DNA of 27,408 nt from Caryophanales bacterium UBA3375 (GTDB lineage Bacteria > Bacillota_I > Bacilli_A > UBA3375), in NCBI GenBank assembly GCA_002359095.1, contig DEQD01000033.1, forward strand, positions 1 through 27,408, read 5' to 3'. Shown in pieces: positions 16,328 to 24,003 of this stretch. Both the position numbers and the translations under genes were made by a program. The number at the start of each line of letters is the position of its first letter. The first letter of the stretch is position 1. The notes below the pieces were generated by a model that was not told the origin of the DNA, did no database searches, and worked only from the letters and a program-made list of their open reading frames with translations.

Positions 16328-17396
16328 GTTCTATCTCCACTTGTTCTATTTGATTAAAACGTTTATTAATCTTACCTGCTGTAACGTCTAAATCTTTTAT
16401 ATCTTTTAATACATTATCAACATCTTTTACTAATTTATTCCATCTTAATTCATAACGATCAAATTCTACTTTTAAATCATTAAGATTTTTTTGAATTTCT
16501 TTAGCATAAGCATTTCTATTTACATCTTGAATTACAACTAATAAAAGATTTAACACCGCCATTAGTGTAGTTGGCGAACAAATCCAGACATGCTTAGCAT
16601 AAGCATGGGCAACTATTTCTTCATGATAAGCATAAATTTCTGAAAAGATTGTTTCACTTGGTACAAACATAATAGCTTGATTAGCTGTTATGTTTGGAAT
16701 AATATATTTAGAACTAATATCATCTATATGTTTTTTTACATGTTGTTTAAATTCTTTTCTAGCTTTAGTTAATTCTTCATCATTTTCTGATTCAACAATA
16801 CGATTGTATCCTTCTAGAGGAAATTTAGAATCGATACATAAATTACCTAAAGGTTGTGGAGCATGTAGAATAAAATCTACAATTGTCCCATTTTCCATTT
16901 TAGCTTGACGTTCCCAAATAGTTGTTGTATTTGTTCCAAATACATCTTCCATAATTGTTTGTAAACGTAATTCTCCAAAAGTTCCACGAGCTTTTTTATC
17001 ATTTAGGGTTCTTTCTAAGTTGTTGATCGAATCATTAAGTCCTAAAATTTGTTGTTGAGCTCCATCTAATTTAGTAATACGTTCAATAATATCTTTATTT
17101 CGTTCATTATTTTCAAGCTGTTGATTAGCTAGTTTTTGATCAATTGTAGTTATTGTTGTTTTTAACATCGATAACGATTGCTCATTATAAGAAGCTAACT
17201 TCTTATCAATCTCAGTATTTAATAATGAAGTTTTGTTATCAATACTATTTACGATATTATTCATTTTGTTATCTTCTTTTAACTCATTATCTAATTGTTG
17301 TTTTTTCAAATTACTTGTAATTTGGTTTTGTTTTATAATTAAAACAACAACCCCAACAATTAAGATAATTAGTAAGATTGCAATAATTACATTCAT
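16320..17396 (-). CDS. rmuC: RmuC family DNA recombination protein
   Basis: This 358-aa protein has an N-terminal membrane anchor (residues 3-23), a coiled coil of about 100 residues, then the RmuC nuclease-like domain: GTFGELRLQTIMEDVFG, then IDSKFPLEGYNR with the Asp/Lys of a PD-(D/E)xK-like site, then FVPSETIFSEIY. RmuC limits recombination-linked inversions in E. coli, and its biochemical activity is not fully settled. A TATAAT-like box and AGGAG lie just before the ATG at 17396. It is the first gene of the operon with hemW and the two degV genes. Confidence 0.92.
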   Translation of the reverse strand: MNVIIAILLIILIVGVVVLIIKQNQITSNLKKQQLDNELKEDNKMNNIVNSIDNKTSLLNTEIDKKLASYNEQSLSMLKTTITTIDQKLANQQLENNERNKDIIERITKLDGAQQQILGLNDSINNLERTLNDKKARGTFGELRLQTIMEDVFGTNTTTIWERQAKMENGTIVDFILHAPQPLGNLCIDSKFPLEGYNRIVESENDEELTKARKEFKQHVKKHIDDISSKYIIPNITANQAIMFVPSETIFSEIYAYHEEIVAHAYAKHVWICSPTTLMAVLNLLLVVIQDVNRNAYAKEIQKNLNDLKVEFDRYELRWNKLVKDVDNVLKDIKDLDVTAGKINKRFNQIEQVEIERD

Positions 17397-17423
17397 ATAT
17401 TTCTCCTATTATATTTAATTATA

Positions 17424-17675
17424 TCATTTATAAAATAAAAAGAAGCAGTGAAACTGCTTCAATTTATCGTTATTTTCTTTATCAAGAGATTTATTATCAT
17501 TAACTACAAAACTATGTGCTTGTAGTTTGTTTTCTACCTCTTGTTTTACTTCTTGCTGATATTCGTCTGTAATACTATAAGCACCGTTAGCTATAGGAAA
17601 TAACGAAATTCCAAGAATAGCTAACAAAATAATATTATATTATTTAGTCTTTTTGATCTATACCCTTTTAAAAAA
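17424..17675 (-). pseudogene. Degenerate small exported or membrane-anchored protein
   Basis: A 67-codon frame opens only at a TTG (17627), and its last 13 codons are the terminator hairpin itself. Its N-terminus (LAILGISLFPIANGAYS) looks like the second half of a signal peptide. The missing first half (YRSKRLNNIILF) is found directly upstream in another frame; one extra T in the TTTT run near 17630 would join them. No ATG, GTG or TTG is then evident for the joined frame. The mature part (residues 20-55) is acidic and helical. I do not recognise it. Confidence 0.4.
17430..17460 (-). terminator. Terminator upstream of rmuC
   Basis: GAAGCAG and CTGCTTC form a 7-bp stem with a 5-base loop, followed on the minus strand by TTTTTATTTTA. 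It ends the transcript of the small degenerate gene upstream and insulates rmuC. Confidence 0.8.
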
Positions 17676-17694
17676 CAGAATTTACTTCCGTTTT
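17664..17694 (-). terminator. Weak terminator-like hairpin
   Basis: On the minus strand AAAACGGAA and TTCTGTTTT pair (one G-T) around a 5-base loop and run into TTTTTTAAAAGG. It may be a second terminator after pfpI. Confidence 0.45.
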
Positions 17695-17703
17695 ATAACA
17701 TTT

Positions 17704-17719
17704 ATCTACTTAAGTAGAT
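17704..17719. promoter_or_regulatory. 16-bp perfect palindrome ATCTACTTAAGTAGAT
   Basis: It lies between two hairpins downstream of pfpI. It could be an operator or part of the terminator region. Part of it (TTAAGTAGATTA with the next bases) also occurs near 21268-21279. Confidence 0.4.
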
Positions 17720-17724
17720 TATAA

Positions 17725-17745
17725 AATGGGCATCTTGTGCCCATT
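17725..17745 (-). terminator. Terminator after pfpI
   Basis: AATGGGCA and TGCCCATT form an 8-bp GC-containing stem with a 5-base loop, then TTATAAT on the minus strand. It starts 38 bases after the pfpI stop and is the likely end of the ptsH-ptsI-ahpC-pfpI transcript. Confidence 0.6.
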
Positions 17746-17782
17746 ATTATACAAACGTCTAAAATGCTTAATTTTAAAACCT

Positions 17783-18322
17783 TTATAAAAGAATTTCATC
17801 TTCTAAATCTTGATATAATTCTGCTCCAATTAAATACTCACAAACAGCTAAACCAAAATCTAGAGTTGCTGCGACACTACAACCAGTAATGATATTTCCA
17901 TTAATTTCTACCTTATTTTGTGTTAATGTAGCACCACATTCTTCAGCCATCGGATAATACATTGTATAACTACCGCTAGTAAGTAAACCTGCATCGTTTA
18001 ATAGTAGTGGAGCTGCACAAATACAAGCCAGAAGTTTACCTTGGTTATTAAACTCGTTAATTATTGCTAGAATATCATCACGATTTCGCAAACTGTTTGT
18101 AATATGCATCCCACCTGGAATAAATAGACAATCATATTGATCAAAATCACCGATATCATCAATACTACCTTTTACCGCAAACACATTTCCATATTGTGCT
18201 TCAACAGCATCACCAGTAATTGAGTATAAATCGACTTCAATATTAGCACGTCGTGCTAAATCAAATGTTCCCATGTATTCTAGTTCTTCAAAACCTTTAT
18301 CAACTATACTAAGTATTTTCAT
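17783..18322 (-). CDS. DJ-1/PfpI family protein
   Basis: This 179-aa protein has the DJ-1 plan: E13 in FEELEY, IPGGMH (about residue 68), and the nucleophilic-elbow cysteine C102 in CICAAP, followed by the late TGCSVAATLDFG segment. Members act as glyoxalases, chaperones or redox-sensing hydrolases; the substrate cannot be told from sequence. It lies 40 bases after ahpC on the same strand, with AGGAGG before the ATG. Sharing an operon with a peroxidase favours a role in oxidative or carbonyl stress (inference). Confidence 0.9.
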   Translation of the reverse strand: MKILSIVDKGFEELEYMGTFDLARRANIEVDLYSITGDAVEAQYGNVFAVKGSIDDIGDFDQYDCLFIPGGMHITNSLRNRDDILAIINEFNNQGKLLACICAAPLLLNDAGLLTSGSYTMYYPMAEECGATLTQNKVEINGNIITGCSVAATLDFGLAVCEYLIGAELYQDLEDEILL

Positions 18323-18362
18323 TATTCCTCCTAATAATAAAACTACTATGTAGCCTTTTTAA

Positions 18363-18926
18363 TTAAATCTTACCAACTAAATCTATACCTGGAGTTAATG
18401 TTTTTTCTCCTGGATGCCAGTTAGCAGGACAAGCTTGATCACCATGTTCATAAACAAATTGACTAGCTTCTACTTTTCTAAGTAATTCATCTGCATTTCT
18501 ACCAATTGGTCCCGCACTAATTTCATACATTACTATTTTTCCTTCAGGATTAATAATAAATGTAGCACGTTCAGCTGTTCCATCTTCTGGAATATATACA
18601 TCTAAATATTTAGATAATCTAGCTGTTGGATCCCCAATCATTGGGAATTCAACTTTACTTATAGCATCACTACTATCATGCCAAGCTTTATGTACAAAGT
18701 GTGTATCATTACTTACTGAATAAATTTCACACCCTAAAGCTTTAAATTTATCATAACGAATAGCTAAATCTTCTAATTCTGTTGGACAAACAAAAGTAAA
18801 GTCAGCAGGATAGAAGAATAAAACACTCCATTTACCAACTAAATCTTCTTTATTAACTGTTATAAATTCACTATCTAAATAAGCTTTTAGGGAAAAATCA
18901 CAAATTTCTTTATTATTAAATGACAT
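18363..18926 (-). CDS. ahpC: AhpC-type 2-Cys peroxiredoxin
   Basis: This 187-aa protein has the peroxidatic cysteine C47 in DFTFVCPTEL and the resolving cysteine C166 in DQACPANWHPG, with the typical ISAGPIGRNADELLR segment between. It reduces hydrogen peroxide and alkyl hydroperoxides. The usual reductase AhpF is not in the window. AGGAG precedes the ATG, and ptsI ends 8 bases upstream, so it is likely cotranscribed with the PTS genes. Confidence 0.96.
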   Translation of the reverse strand: MSFNNKEICDFSLKAYLDSEFITVNKEDLVGKWSVLFFYPADFTFVCPTELEDLAIRYDKFKALGCEIYSVSNDTHFVHKAWHDSSDAISKVEFPMIGDPTARLSKYLDVYIPEDGTAERATFIINPEGKIVMYEISAGPIGRNADELLRKVEASQFVYEHGDQACPANWHPGEKTLTPGIDLVGKI

Positions 18927-18934
18927 AAACTCTC

Positions 18935-20641
18935 CTATTTAATTGTTTTAACATACTCTTCTACTTCTTCACTAGTAGTTAAGTTTAATATGTTATTTAA
19001 GTGTGGTACTAAATCACCAACATTTAAATTAGCAAAGTTAGCACGTGATTGTAAGATATTACTACTTGACATACTAAACTCATCAAGTCCCATTGCTAGT
19101 AGGATTAATTGAGCAAGTGGGTCACTTGCCATTTCCCCACACATTCCAATCCAAATTCCTGCTTCATGAGCTGCTTTAATGGCAATATTAATCATACGTA
19201 ATACTGCTGGATTATATGGTTGGTAAAGATAACTTACTTTTTCACTCATACGATCACAAGCCATTGTATATTGGATTAAATCGTTAGTACCAATACTAAA
19301 GAAGTCAACTTCTTTAGCAAATAAATCAGCCATAATACATGCTGAAGGAATCTCAATCATCATTCCCACTTCTATTTTATCACCAATCTCAACACCTTCG
19401 TTAATTAATTCTTGTTTTACTTCTTCTAAGATTTTTTTAGCATCACGTAATTCATCAATTGTAGCAATCATCGGAAACATAATTCCTAAGTTACCATACG
19501 CACTAGCACGAACTAATGCACGTAATTGTGTTTTAAAGATATCTGTTTGATCTAGACAAATACGTATTGCACGATAACCTAAGAATGGGTTACTTTCAGC
19601 TTCAATATTTAAGTAATCTAATTCTTTATCTCCACCAATGTCTAGTGTTCTTACAATTACTTGTTTCCCATTCATTGTTTCTAATACTGATTTGTATGCT
19701 TCAAATTGTTCATCTTCACTTGGAAGTTCAGTTTTATCCATGTATAAAAACTCACTTCTAAATAAACCAATTGCTTCAGCACCATTTTCTACAGCACCAA
19801 TGGCATCTTGAGGAGTACCAATATTTGAGGCAATAATTTTTTTTACCCCATCTTTAGTAATTGATTCTTTATCCATAAATGATTTTTCAAACTCTTGTTG
19901 CTCTCTTAGTTTAGCAATAAGTGTTTGATATTCATTTAATGTAGATTCATCTGGATTAACTATTAATTTCGAATTAACAGTATCAATAATTACTGTATCT
20001 TGATCATTAATTTCATTAATCACTTCTCCACAACCAACTAAAGCAGGAATCCCCATACTTTTAGCCATAATACAAGCATGTGAAGTTCTTCCTCCTATTG
20101 ATGTTACAAATCCTTGTACAAATTCTTTATTTAATTGTGCAGTCTCACTTGGAGTTAAATCATAACTAATTAAAACACATTCTTCATCAATAAGTGTTAA
20201 ATCAGGAATCTTAATTCCACACGCATTTGATAATAAACGTGTTCTAATATCAGCCACATCACTAGCTCTTTGTTTAAAATATTCATCTTCCATAGCTGAA
20301 AACATCGAAATAAAGTTATTACATACTGTATCAATACTAAATATAGCATTATTTCCTTCATTAATCATGTTAGTTACATTATTTACTAACTCAGGATCAG
20401 ATACAATCATTAAGTGAGCATCAAATACTCCTAATTGCTCTGCACTTAATTTATCACTACTAGCAGTTTTAATCTGATTAATTTGTTCTTTAGTTAATTC
20501 TAGAGCTTTATTAAAAGTAGCTAGCTCTGTATCAACATTGCTAGCTGGCTCATTAGATATATTAATTTCTGGTGTTTGTAATAAGAATGCTTTACTAATT
20601 CTTATATCATCACCAACACCAATACCATTAATAACTTTCAT
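18935..20641 (-). CDS. ptsI: PTS enzyme I (phosphoenolpyruvate-protein phosphotransferase)
   Basis: This 568-aa protein is of full family length. The phosphorylated H188 is in GGRTSHACIMAKS; the PEP-binding domain shows RTLDIGGDKEL, FRSEFLYM, GIMFPMI and IGTNDLIQYTMACDR, and the catalytic cysteine is about C501 in GMCGEMASD. It transfers phosphate from PEP to HPr, starting sugar uptake by the PTS. It lies one base after ptsH. Confidence 0.97.
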   Translation of the reverse strand: MKVINGIGVGDDIRISKAFLLQTPEINISNEPASNVDTELATFNKALELTKEQINQIKTASSDKLSAEQLGVFDAHLMIVSDPELVNNVTNMINEGNNAIFSIDTVCNNFISMFSAMEDEYFKQRASDVADIRTRLLSNACGIKIPDLTLIDEECVLISYDLTPSETAQLNKEFVQGFVTSIGGRTSHACIMAKSMGIPALVGCGEVINEINDQDTVIIDTVNSKLIVNPDESTLNEYQTLIAKLREQQEFEKSFMDKESITKDGVKKIIASNIGTPQDAIGAVENGAEAIGLFRSEFLYMDKTELPSEDEQFEAYKSVLETMNGKQVIVRTLDIGGDKELDYLNIEAESNPFLGYRAIRICLDQTDIFKTQLRALVRASAYGNLGIMFPMIATIDELRDAKKILEEVKQELINEGVEIGDKIEVGMMIEIPSACIMADLFAKEVDFFSIGTNDLIQYTMACDRMSEKVSYLYQPYNPAVLRMINIAIKAAHEAGIWIGMCGEMASDPLAQLILLAMGLDEFSMSSSNILQSRANFANLNVGDLVPHLNNILNLTTSEEVEEYVKTIK

Positions 20642-20642
20642 C

Positions 20643-20915
20643 TTAGTTATTAACTTTCCCTAAATTATTATCAATAATAACTGCTTGTACTGCATCCATT
20701 GCATCTTCTTCATCAGCCCCTGTAATTTCAACTTCAATTACTTGGTCTTTAGAAATCATTAATCCCATGATCCCCATAATAGATTTAATGTTAGCTTCTT
20801 TAGCATCAACTTTAATAGTTCCATCAGAAGCAAACTTGTTCATTTCATTAACGATTAAACTCGCTGGACGTGCATGTAATCCAGTTTCATCAGTAATAAT
20901 AAATTCTTTTTTCAT
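20643..20915 (-). CDS. ptsH: HPr, phosphocarrier protein of the PTS
   Basis: This 90-aa protein has the phosphorylated H14 in GLHARPAS and the regulatory S45 in KSIMGIMGL. That serine implies control by HPr kinase and CcpA-type catabolite regulation as in other Bacillota. AAGGAG precedes the ATG at 20915. It is the first gene of ptsH-ptsI-ahpC-pfpI. Confidence 0.97.
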   Translation of the reverse strand: MKKEFIITDETGLHARPASLIVNEMNKFASDGTIKVDAKEANIKSIMGIMGLMISKDQVIEVEITGADEEDAMDAVQAVIIDNNLGKVNN

Positions 20916-20951
20916 TTTACTCCTTGCATTATATTAAATTTTAACGCTTAG

Positions 20952-20980
20952 ATTATACCATAAATATAAAAATTTATGAA
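20952..20980 (-). promoter_or_regulatory. Extended -10 promoter of ptsH
   Basis: Minus strand TTCATA (20980-20975), 17 bases, then TGG-TATAAT (-10 at 20957-20952), 37 bases before the ptsH start. It has the same layout as the SRP RNA promoter. Confidence 0.75.
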
Positions 20981-21218
20981 AGCAATTTCAAAAATTTACA
21001 AATTTGGTTAAAATTTAATTTTCATATAGATAATTTAACGATAAACTTTAGTTAAAATAATCAATATTACAATACTTAAAAAATCAAATTTATAACAAAA
21101 TATATAATTACTATTAAATATGCTATTATATAAGTGAGTTAAGTCGAATAAAGACTTTATCTTTATCTTCACTAGCTAAAAGTAAAATTATCGAGAATCA
21201 ATATTATCAACCAATCTA
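20981..21218. other. Intergenic stretch with no recognised gene
   Basis: This is AT-rich DNA without a supported reading frame. On the plus strand a TATTATATAAG box near 21122-21132 precedes about 90 bases leading to the terminator at 21219, so a short plus-strand RNA is possible but unproven. Confidence 0.4.
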
Positions 21219-21255
21219 AAAAAAAGACGGTGTGGGCTATTTACCGTCTTTTTTT
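21219..21255. terminator. Bidirectional terminator of the small transcription unit
   Basis: A 13-bp perfect stem (AAAAAAAGACGGT with its complement) has an 11-base loop and A/T runs on both sides. The stop codon of the small minus-strand frame lies in the loop. Confidence 0.85.
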
Positions 21256-21373
21256 ATTATTTCTTTTAAGTAGATTACTAACTCAACCCATAACTTTACG
21301 GTTTTGGTCAAGTTCTTGCTTACATGAATCACACAACTACTTAAAATTACTACTAAAATTATCTTTTCAACAC
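21237..21373 (-). pseudogene. Candidate small lipoprotein-like peptide or RNA, frame interrupted by one base
   Basis: A strong AGAGGTGG precedes GTG-TTG at 21373-21368, but that frame stops after LKR. The adjacent frame is open for 44 codons to 21237 and reads VEKIILVVILSSC..., ending EIIKKDGK. One extra A in the AAAA run (21364-21367) would give a 46-codon GTG-start frame whose first residues are MLKKIILVVILSSC: a basic start, a hydrophobic core and an LSSC lipobox-like site. The mature part is amphipathic and basic. Flanking promoter, leader hairpins and terminator fit a dedicated small transcript. Whether it encodes a peptide, a type I toxin-like protein, or is only an RNA is open. Confidence 0.4.
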
Positions 21374-21456
21374 TACCACCTCTAATCTAGAAGGTGATAC
21401 CTAGAGGGTAACACCCTCAATTTCATTATAAGCAAAAATAAATTGAGTTAAATCAA
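21374..21456 (-). promoter_or_regulatory. Promoter and two-hairpin leader of the small transcript
   Basis: A TATAAT box lies at 21430-21425, with TTGATT 20 bases further up (long spacing). The predicted 5' end (about 21418) begins directly with GAGGGT-gtt-ACCCTC (21418-21404). A second hairpin pairs CACCT (about 21396-21392) with AGGTG (about 21381-21377), which covers the ribosome binding site. Confidence 0.5.
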
Positions 21457-21477
21457 GCATATAAAATATAAATTTAA

Positions 21478-21502
21478 AAAGACGGATTTAATATCCGTCT
21501 TT
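21478..21502 (-). terminator. Terminator of the dnaX-femX operon
   Basis: AAAGACGGAT pairs with ATCCGTCTTT around a 5-base loop and is followed by TT on the minus strand. It starts within the femX stop codon. The core (AAAGACGG/CCGTCTTT) is the same as in the terminator at 21219-21255. Confidence 0.8.
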
Positions 21503-22694
21503 ATCTTAATTTCATTAATATTTTATATGCTTGATACATAAATTTATTTAACACAATATCAAATTCACCAATATATTCAACTACATGAGGATCATAAGCT
21601 GATTTATATATACTTAACCCATCATCTAGAGTTCCTTCTACTCCACCCATTGAACAAAAACTATATCCTTGATTAAAGGCATCTTTAAATTGAGTAGTAT
21701 ATAGTAAGTATTGTGGATAGAAGTGTTTAAAATCATCATTCATACCCGCATATAACATTTCCATCTGATCACCAAAACCAACCATGATTCCACCAGAAAT
21801 AAATTCCTTATTTGGGTATTTTTCTACTAATTCTTTTGTTTCTTTTAACTCTTTATTAACAACTTCTAGTTCTTGATTAATTTTTTTCTTACGTTTGTTA
21901 GTTGTATTTTCATCATTTAACTCAGCATTTAGTTGATTTTGTTGGTTAGTTAATTCTTCTAATCGCGGTTGTAAATCAACACTTGCTAGATACAAGTATC
22001 CAGTTTCTGGATACGTATCTAGTAGTTTATGATAATACTCAATGTTTCGTAAACTTACTTGTTTGCGATCCTCGGTTAGTTGCATTAATCGAGCAAATTC
22101 ATCTAAATAACTACGATCATACACATCCACTTTAACCTGATGTTTAATCGCACTTCTAAGTGATTTTGCTGTTCTTCGTGGTAATTCTTCTTCGTTAAAA
22201 CAATCTTGTTTTACTCCCATGATAAAACGAGGTTGAAAACTTTCTTTTATATATGTTGTTAAACCATGATATTTAGCACCTACACTAATAAGTGTATTAA
22301 TTACTTCTTGATTTAACACATTTGCTTCTTGTTGATCTTTAATTAAGTATTCTTTATATATAACTCCGGGATCAAACTTAATAAAGATACATTTATGTTT
22401 CTTAGCATATTGTTTTAATTCGTTAAAATAAAAACTTACTACTTCTTTATTACTATAATCCATAATCGGACCACGCGGAATATAATAAATACTAAATCCT
22501 TTAACTATTTTAACTAATACTAAACTACTAGCAACAACGTTGTTATTAGAATCAACAACACTAAATAAAAAGTTATCCCAATTATCTTTTATCTTAGCCC
22601 AAGAAGAAGATTGTAATAAATTACATAATGGATGTTGTTTTACAAACTCATCATGAATATTATTATCAATATTAATTACCGCTTGATATTCCAC
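21501..22694 (-). CDS. FemABX-family aminoacyltransferase (peptidoglycan bridge synthesis)
   Basis: This 397-aa protein has the two GNAT-like halves of FemX/MurM (YYIPRGPIMDY in the first; GIMVGFGDQMEMLYAGMN and GTLDDGLSIYKSAYDP in the second). A charged helical-hairpin insertion at about residues 245-295 matches the coiled-coil arm of Fem enzymes. These enzymes add amino acids from aminoacyl-tRNA to the stem-peptide lysine of lipid II, which shows that the organism has a cell wall with a bridged peptidoglycan. The start is GTG at 22694 with AAGGAG four bases upstream. It is last in the operon, 8 bases after the HAD gene. Confidence 0.92.
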   Translation of the reverse strand: MEYQAVINIDNNIHDEFVKQHPLCNLLQSSSWAKIKDNWDNFLFSVVDSNNNVVASSLVLVKIVKGFSIYYIPRGPIMDYSNKEVVSFYFNELKQYAKKHKCIFIKFDPGVIYKEYLIKDQQEANVLNQEVINTLISVGAKYHGLTTYIKESFQPRFIMGVKQDCFNEEELPRRTAKSLRSAIKHQVKVDVYDRSYLDEFARLMQLTEDRKQVSLRNIEYYHKLLDTYPETGYLYLASVDLQPRLEELTNQQNQLNAELNDENTTNKRKKKINQELEVVNKELKETKELVEKYPNKEFISGGIMVGFGDQMEMLYAGMNDDFKHFYPQYLLYTTQFKDAFNQGYSFCSMGGVEGTLDDGLSIYKSAYDPHVVEYIGEFDIVLNKFMYQAYKILMKLR

Positions 22695-22702
22695 ATCACT
22701 CC

Positions 22703-23506
22703 TTATAATACTTTTTCATTAATAAAAATTGACACTGCGTCATCTTTAACATCACCAATAACAATATTAGCAATATTTTTTACTTCATCTAATCCATTTT
22801 CTAAACTAACACCATACTTTGCATATTTAATTAGTTCATAATCATTTAAATTATCACCAAGTCCCATTGTATCTTCATGATCAATATTTAAATAATCCAT
22901 TAAAAATTTTAATGTATTACTTTTATCAATATGTTTATTATTAATCTCTAAAAAGTATGGTGTTGATCTAGTTACTTTATAATCAACTAATTCTTTTTGT
23001 ACTTGATTTAGTACATCATCCATGTCTTTAGGATTAACTAAACCAAGTACTTTTGGTGAGAATTTAGTATTTGTTAATTGCTCAACAGGTTTTTTACAAA
23101 TAATAGCTTCATGTTGAGCATGAACGTTGTTTGGATTATTACTAACTACCACATCACCATCATAATTTAGTACATCTTGATTTAAACTAATAATAAAATT
23201 ATTAATTCTATTAACTTCATCAGCATCAATTCCATCTTGAAGTAAATATTTATCATTTACAACATCATAAATTTCTCCACCATTATAACCAGAAACAAAT
23301 TTAATAATGTTAGCTTCTGCATTTTGATTAATTTCTTTTGCTAAAGAAATTAAACTAAATGTAGGTCTTCCGGAGCATAAAACAAAATACTTATTTTGTT
23401 TATCTAGTTCCTTAAGCGTATTAATTAAGTTAGTTGAAAAACTAGCATCGCTACTACTTACTAGTGTTCCATCAACATCACTTACAATTAATTTTACGTT
23501 TTTCAT
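22703..23506 (-). CDS. Cof-type HAD-IIB phosphatase
   Basis: This 267-aa protein has HAD motif I DVDGT (D10 and D12), motif II with SGRP (about residue 45), a cap domain in the middle, and the late GLGDNLNDYELI motif IV. Such proteins dephosphorylate sugar phosphates, FMN or similar small molecules; the substrate is unknown. AAGGAG precedes the ATG. It lies between rlmH and femX. Confidence 0.93.
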   Translation of the reverse strand: MKNVKLIVSDVDGTLVSSSDASFSTNLINTLKELDKQNKYFVLCSGRPTFSLISLAKEINQNAEANIIKFVSGYNGGEIYDVVNDKYLLQDGIDADEVNRINNFIISLNQDVLNYDGDVVVSNNPNNVHAQHEAIICKKPVEQLTNTKFSPKVLGLVNPKDMDDVLNQVQKELVDYKVTRSTPYFLEINNKHIDKSNTLKFLMDYLNIDHEDTMGLGDNLNDYELIKYAKYGVSLENGLDEVKNIANIVIGDVKDDAVSIFINEKVL

Positions 23507-23535
23507 TATTACTCCTTTTTATCTATTATATCTAA

Positions 23536-24003
23536 TTATTTATGATAGGGCGAGTTATTTAAAATAGCAAGACTTCTATATATTTGTTCTAGTAGCATAA
23601 TTCTAAATAATTGGTGGGGAAAAGTCATTGGTGAAAAACTAAGCAACATATTTGCTTTGTTTTTTACATCCATACTTACTCCATTACTTCCACCAACAAT
23701 AAAGGTAATTTTAGCATTTGTTTGGGTGATCTTATTTATTTCTTTACTTAAATCATCACTACTTAACATTTTACCTTTAATATCAAGTAAGATGATAAAG
23801 CTTTTATCGTCAATCTTATCTAAAATTAATTTTGATTCTTGTTTAATTGCTAAATTAATATCATTATCTTTACTATCTTTTAATTCAATGATATTAATTT
23901 TAGCATAACGAGTAAGTCGTTTACTATATTCACTTTCTAAATCTTTTAATGACTTTTCTTTTAACTTACCTACTACTATTATATCAATAATACATTTTTG
24001 CAT
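23536..24003 (-). CDS. rlmH: RlmH, 23S rRNA pseudouridine-1915 N3-methyltransferase
   Basis: This 155-aa protein is a full-length SPOUT methyltransferase: KLKEKSLKDLESEYSKRL at the N-terminus, LLDIKGKMLSS, FIVGGSNGVS for SAM binding in the knot, and the SPYHK C-terminus. It methylates pseudouridine 1915 in helix 69 of assembled ribosomes. Its ATG shares one base with the walJ stop (TAATG), implying coupling. walJ and rlmH are also near neighbours in Bacillus. Confidence 0.96.
   Translation of the reverse strand: MQKCIIDIIVVGKLKEKSLKDLESEYSKRLTRYAKINIIELKDSKDNDINLAIKQESKLILDKIDDKSFIILLDIKGKMLSSDDLSKEINKITQTNAKITFIVGGSNGVSMDVKNKANMLLSFSPMTFPHQLFRIMLLEQIYRSLAILNNSPYHK

Noticed and set aside
21000..21456. 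A complete par (Fst/RNAII)-type toxin-antitoxin locus
   Set aside because: The convergent layout is suggestive, but I could not find the direct repeats or extended antisense pairing that define it, and the peptide does not resemble Fst.
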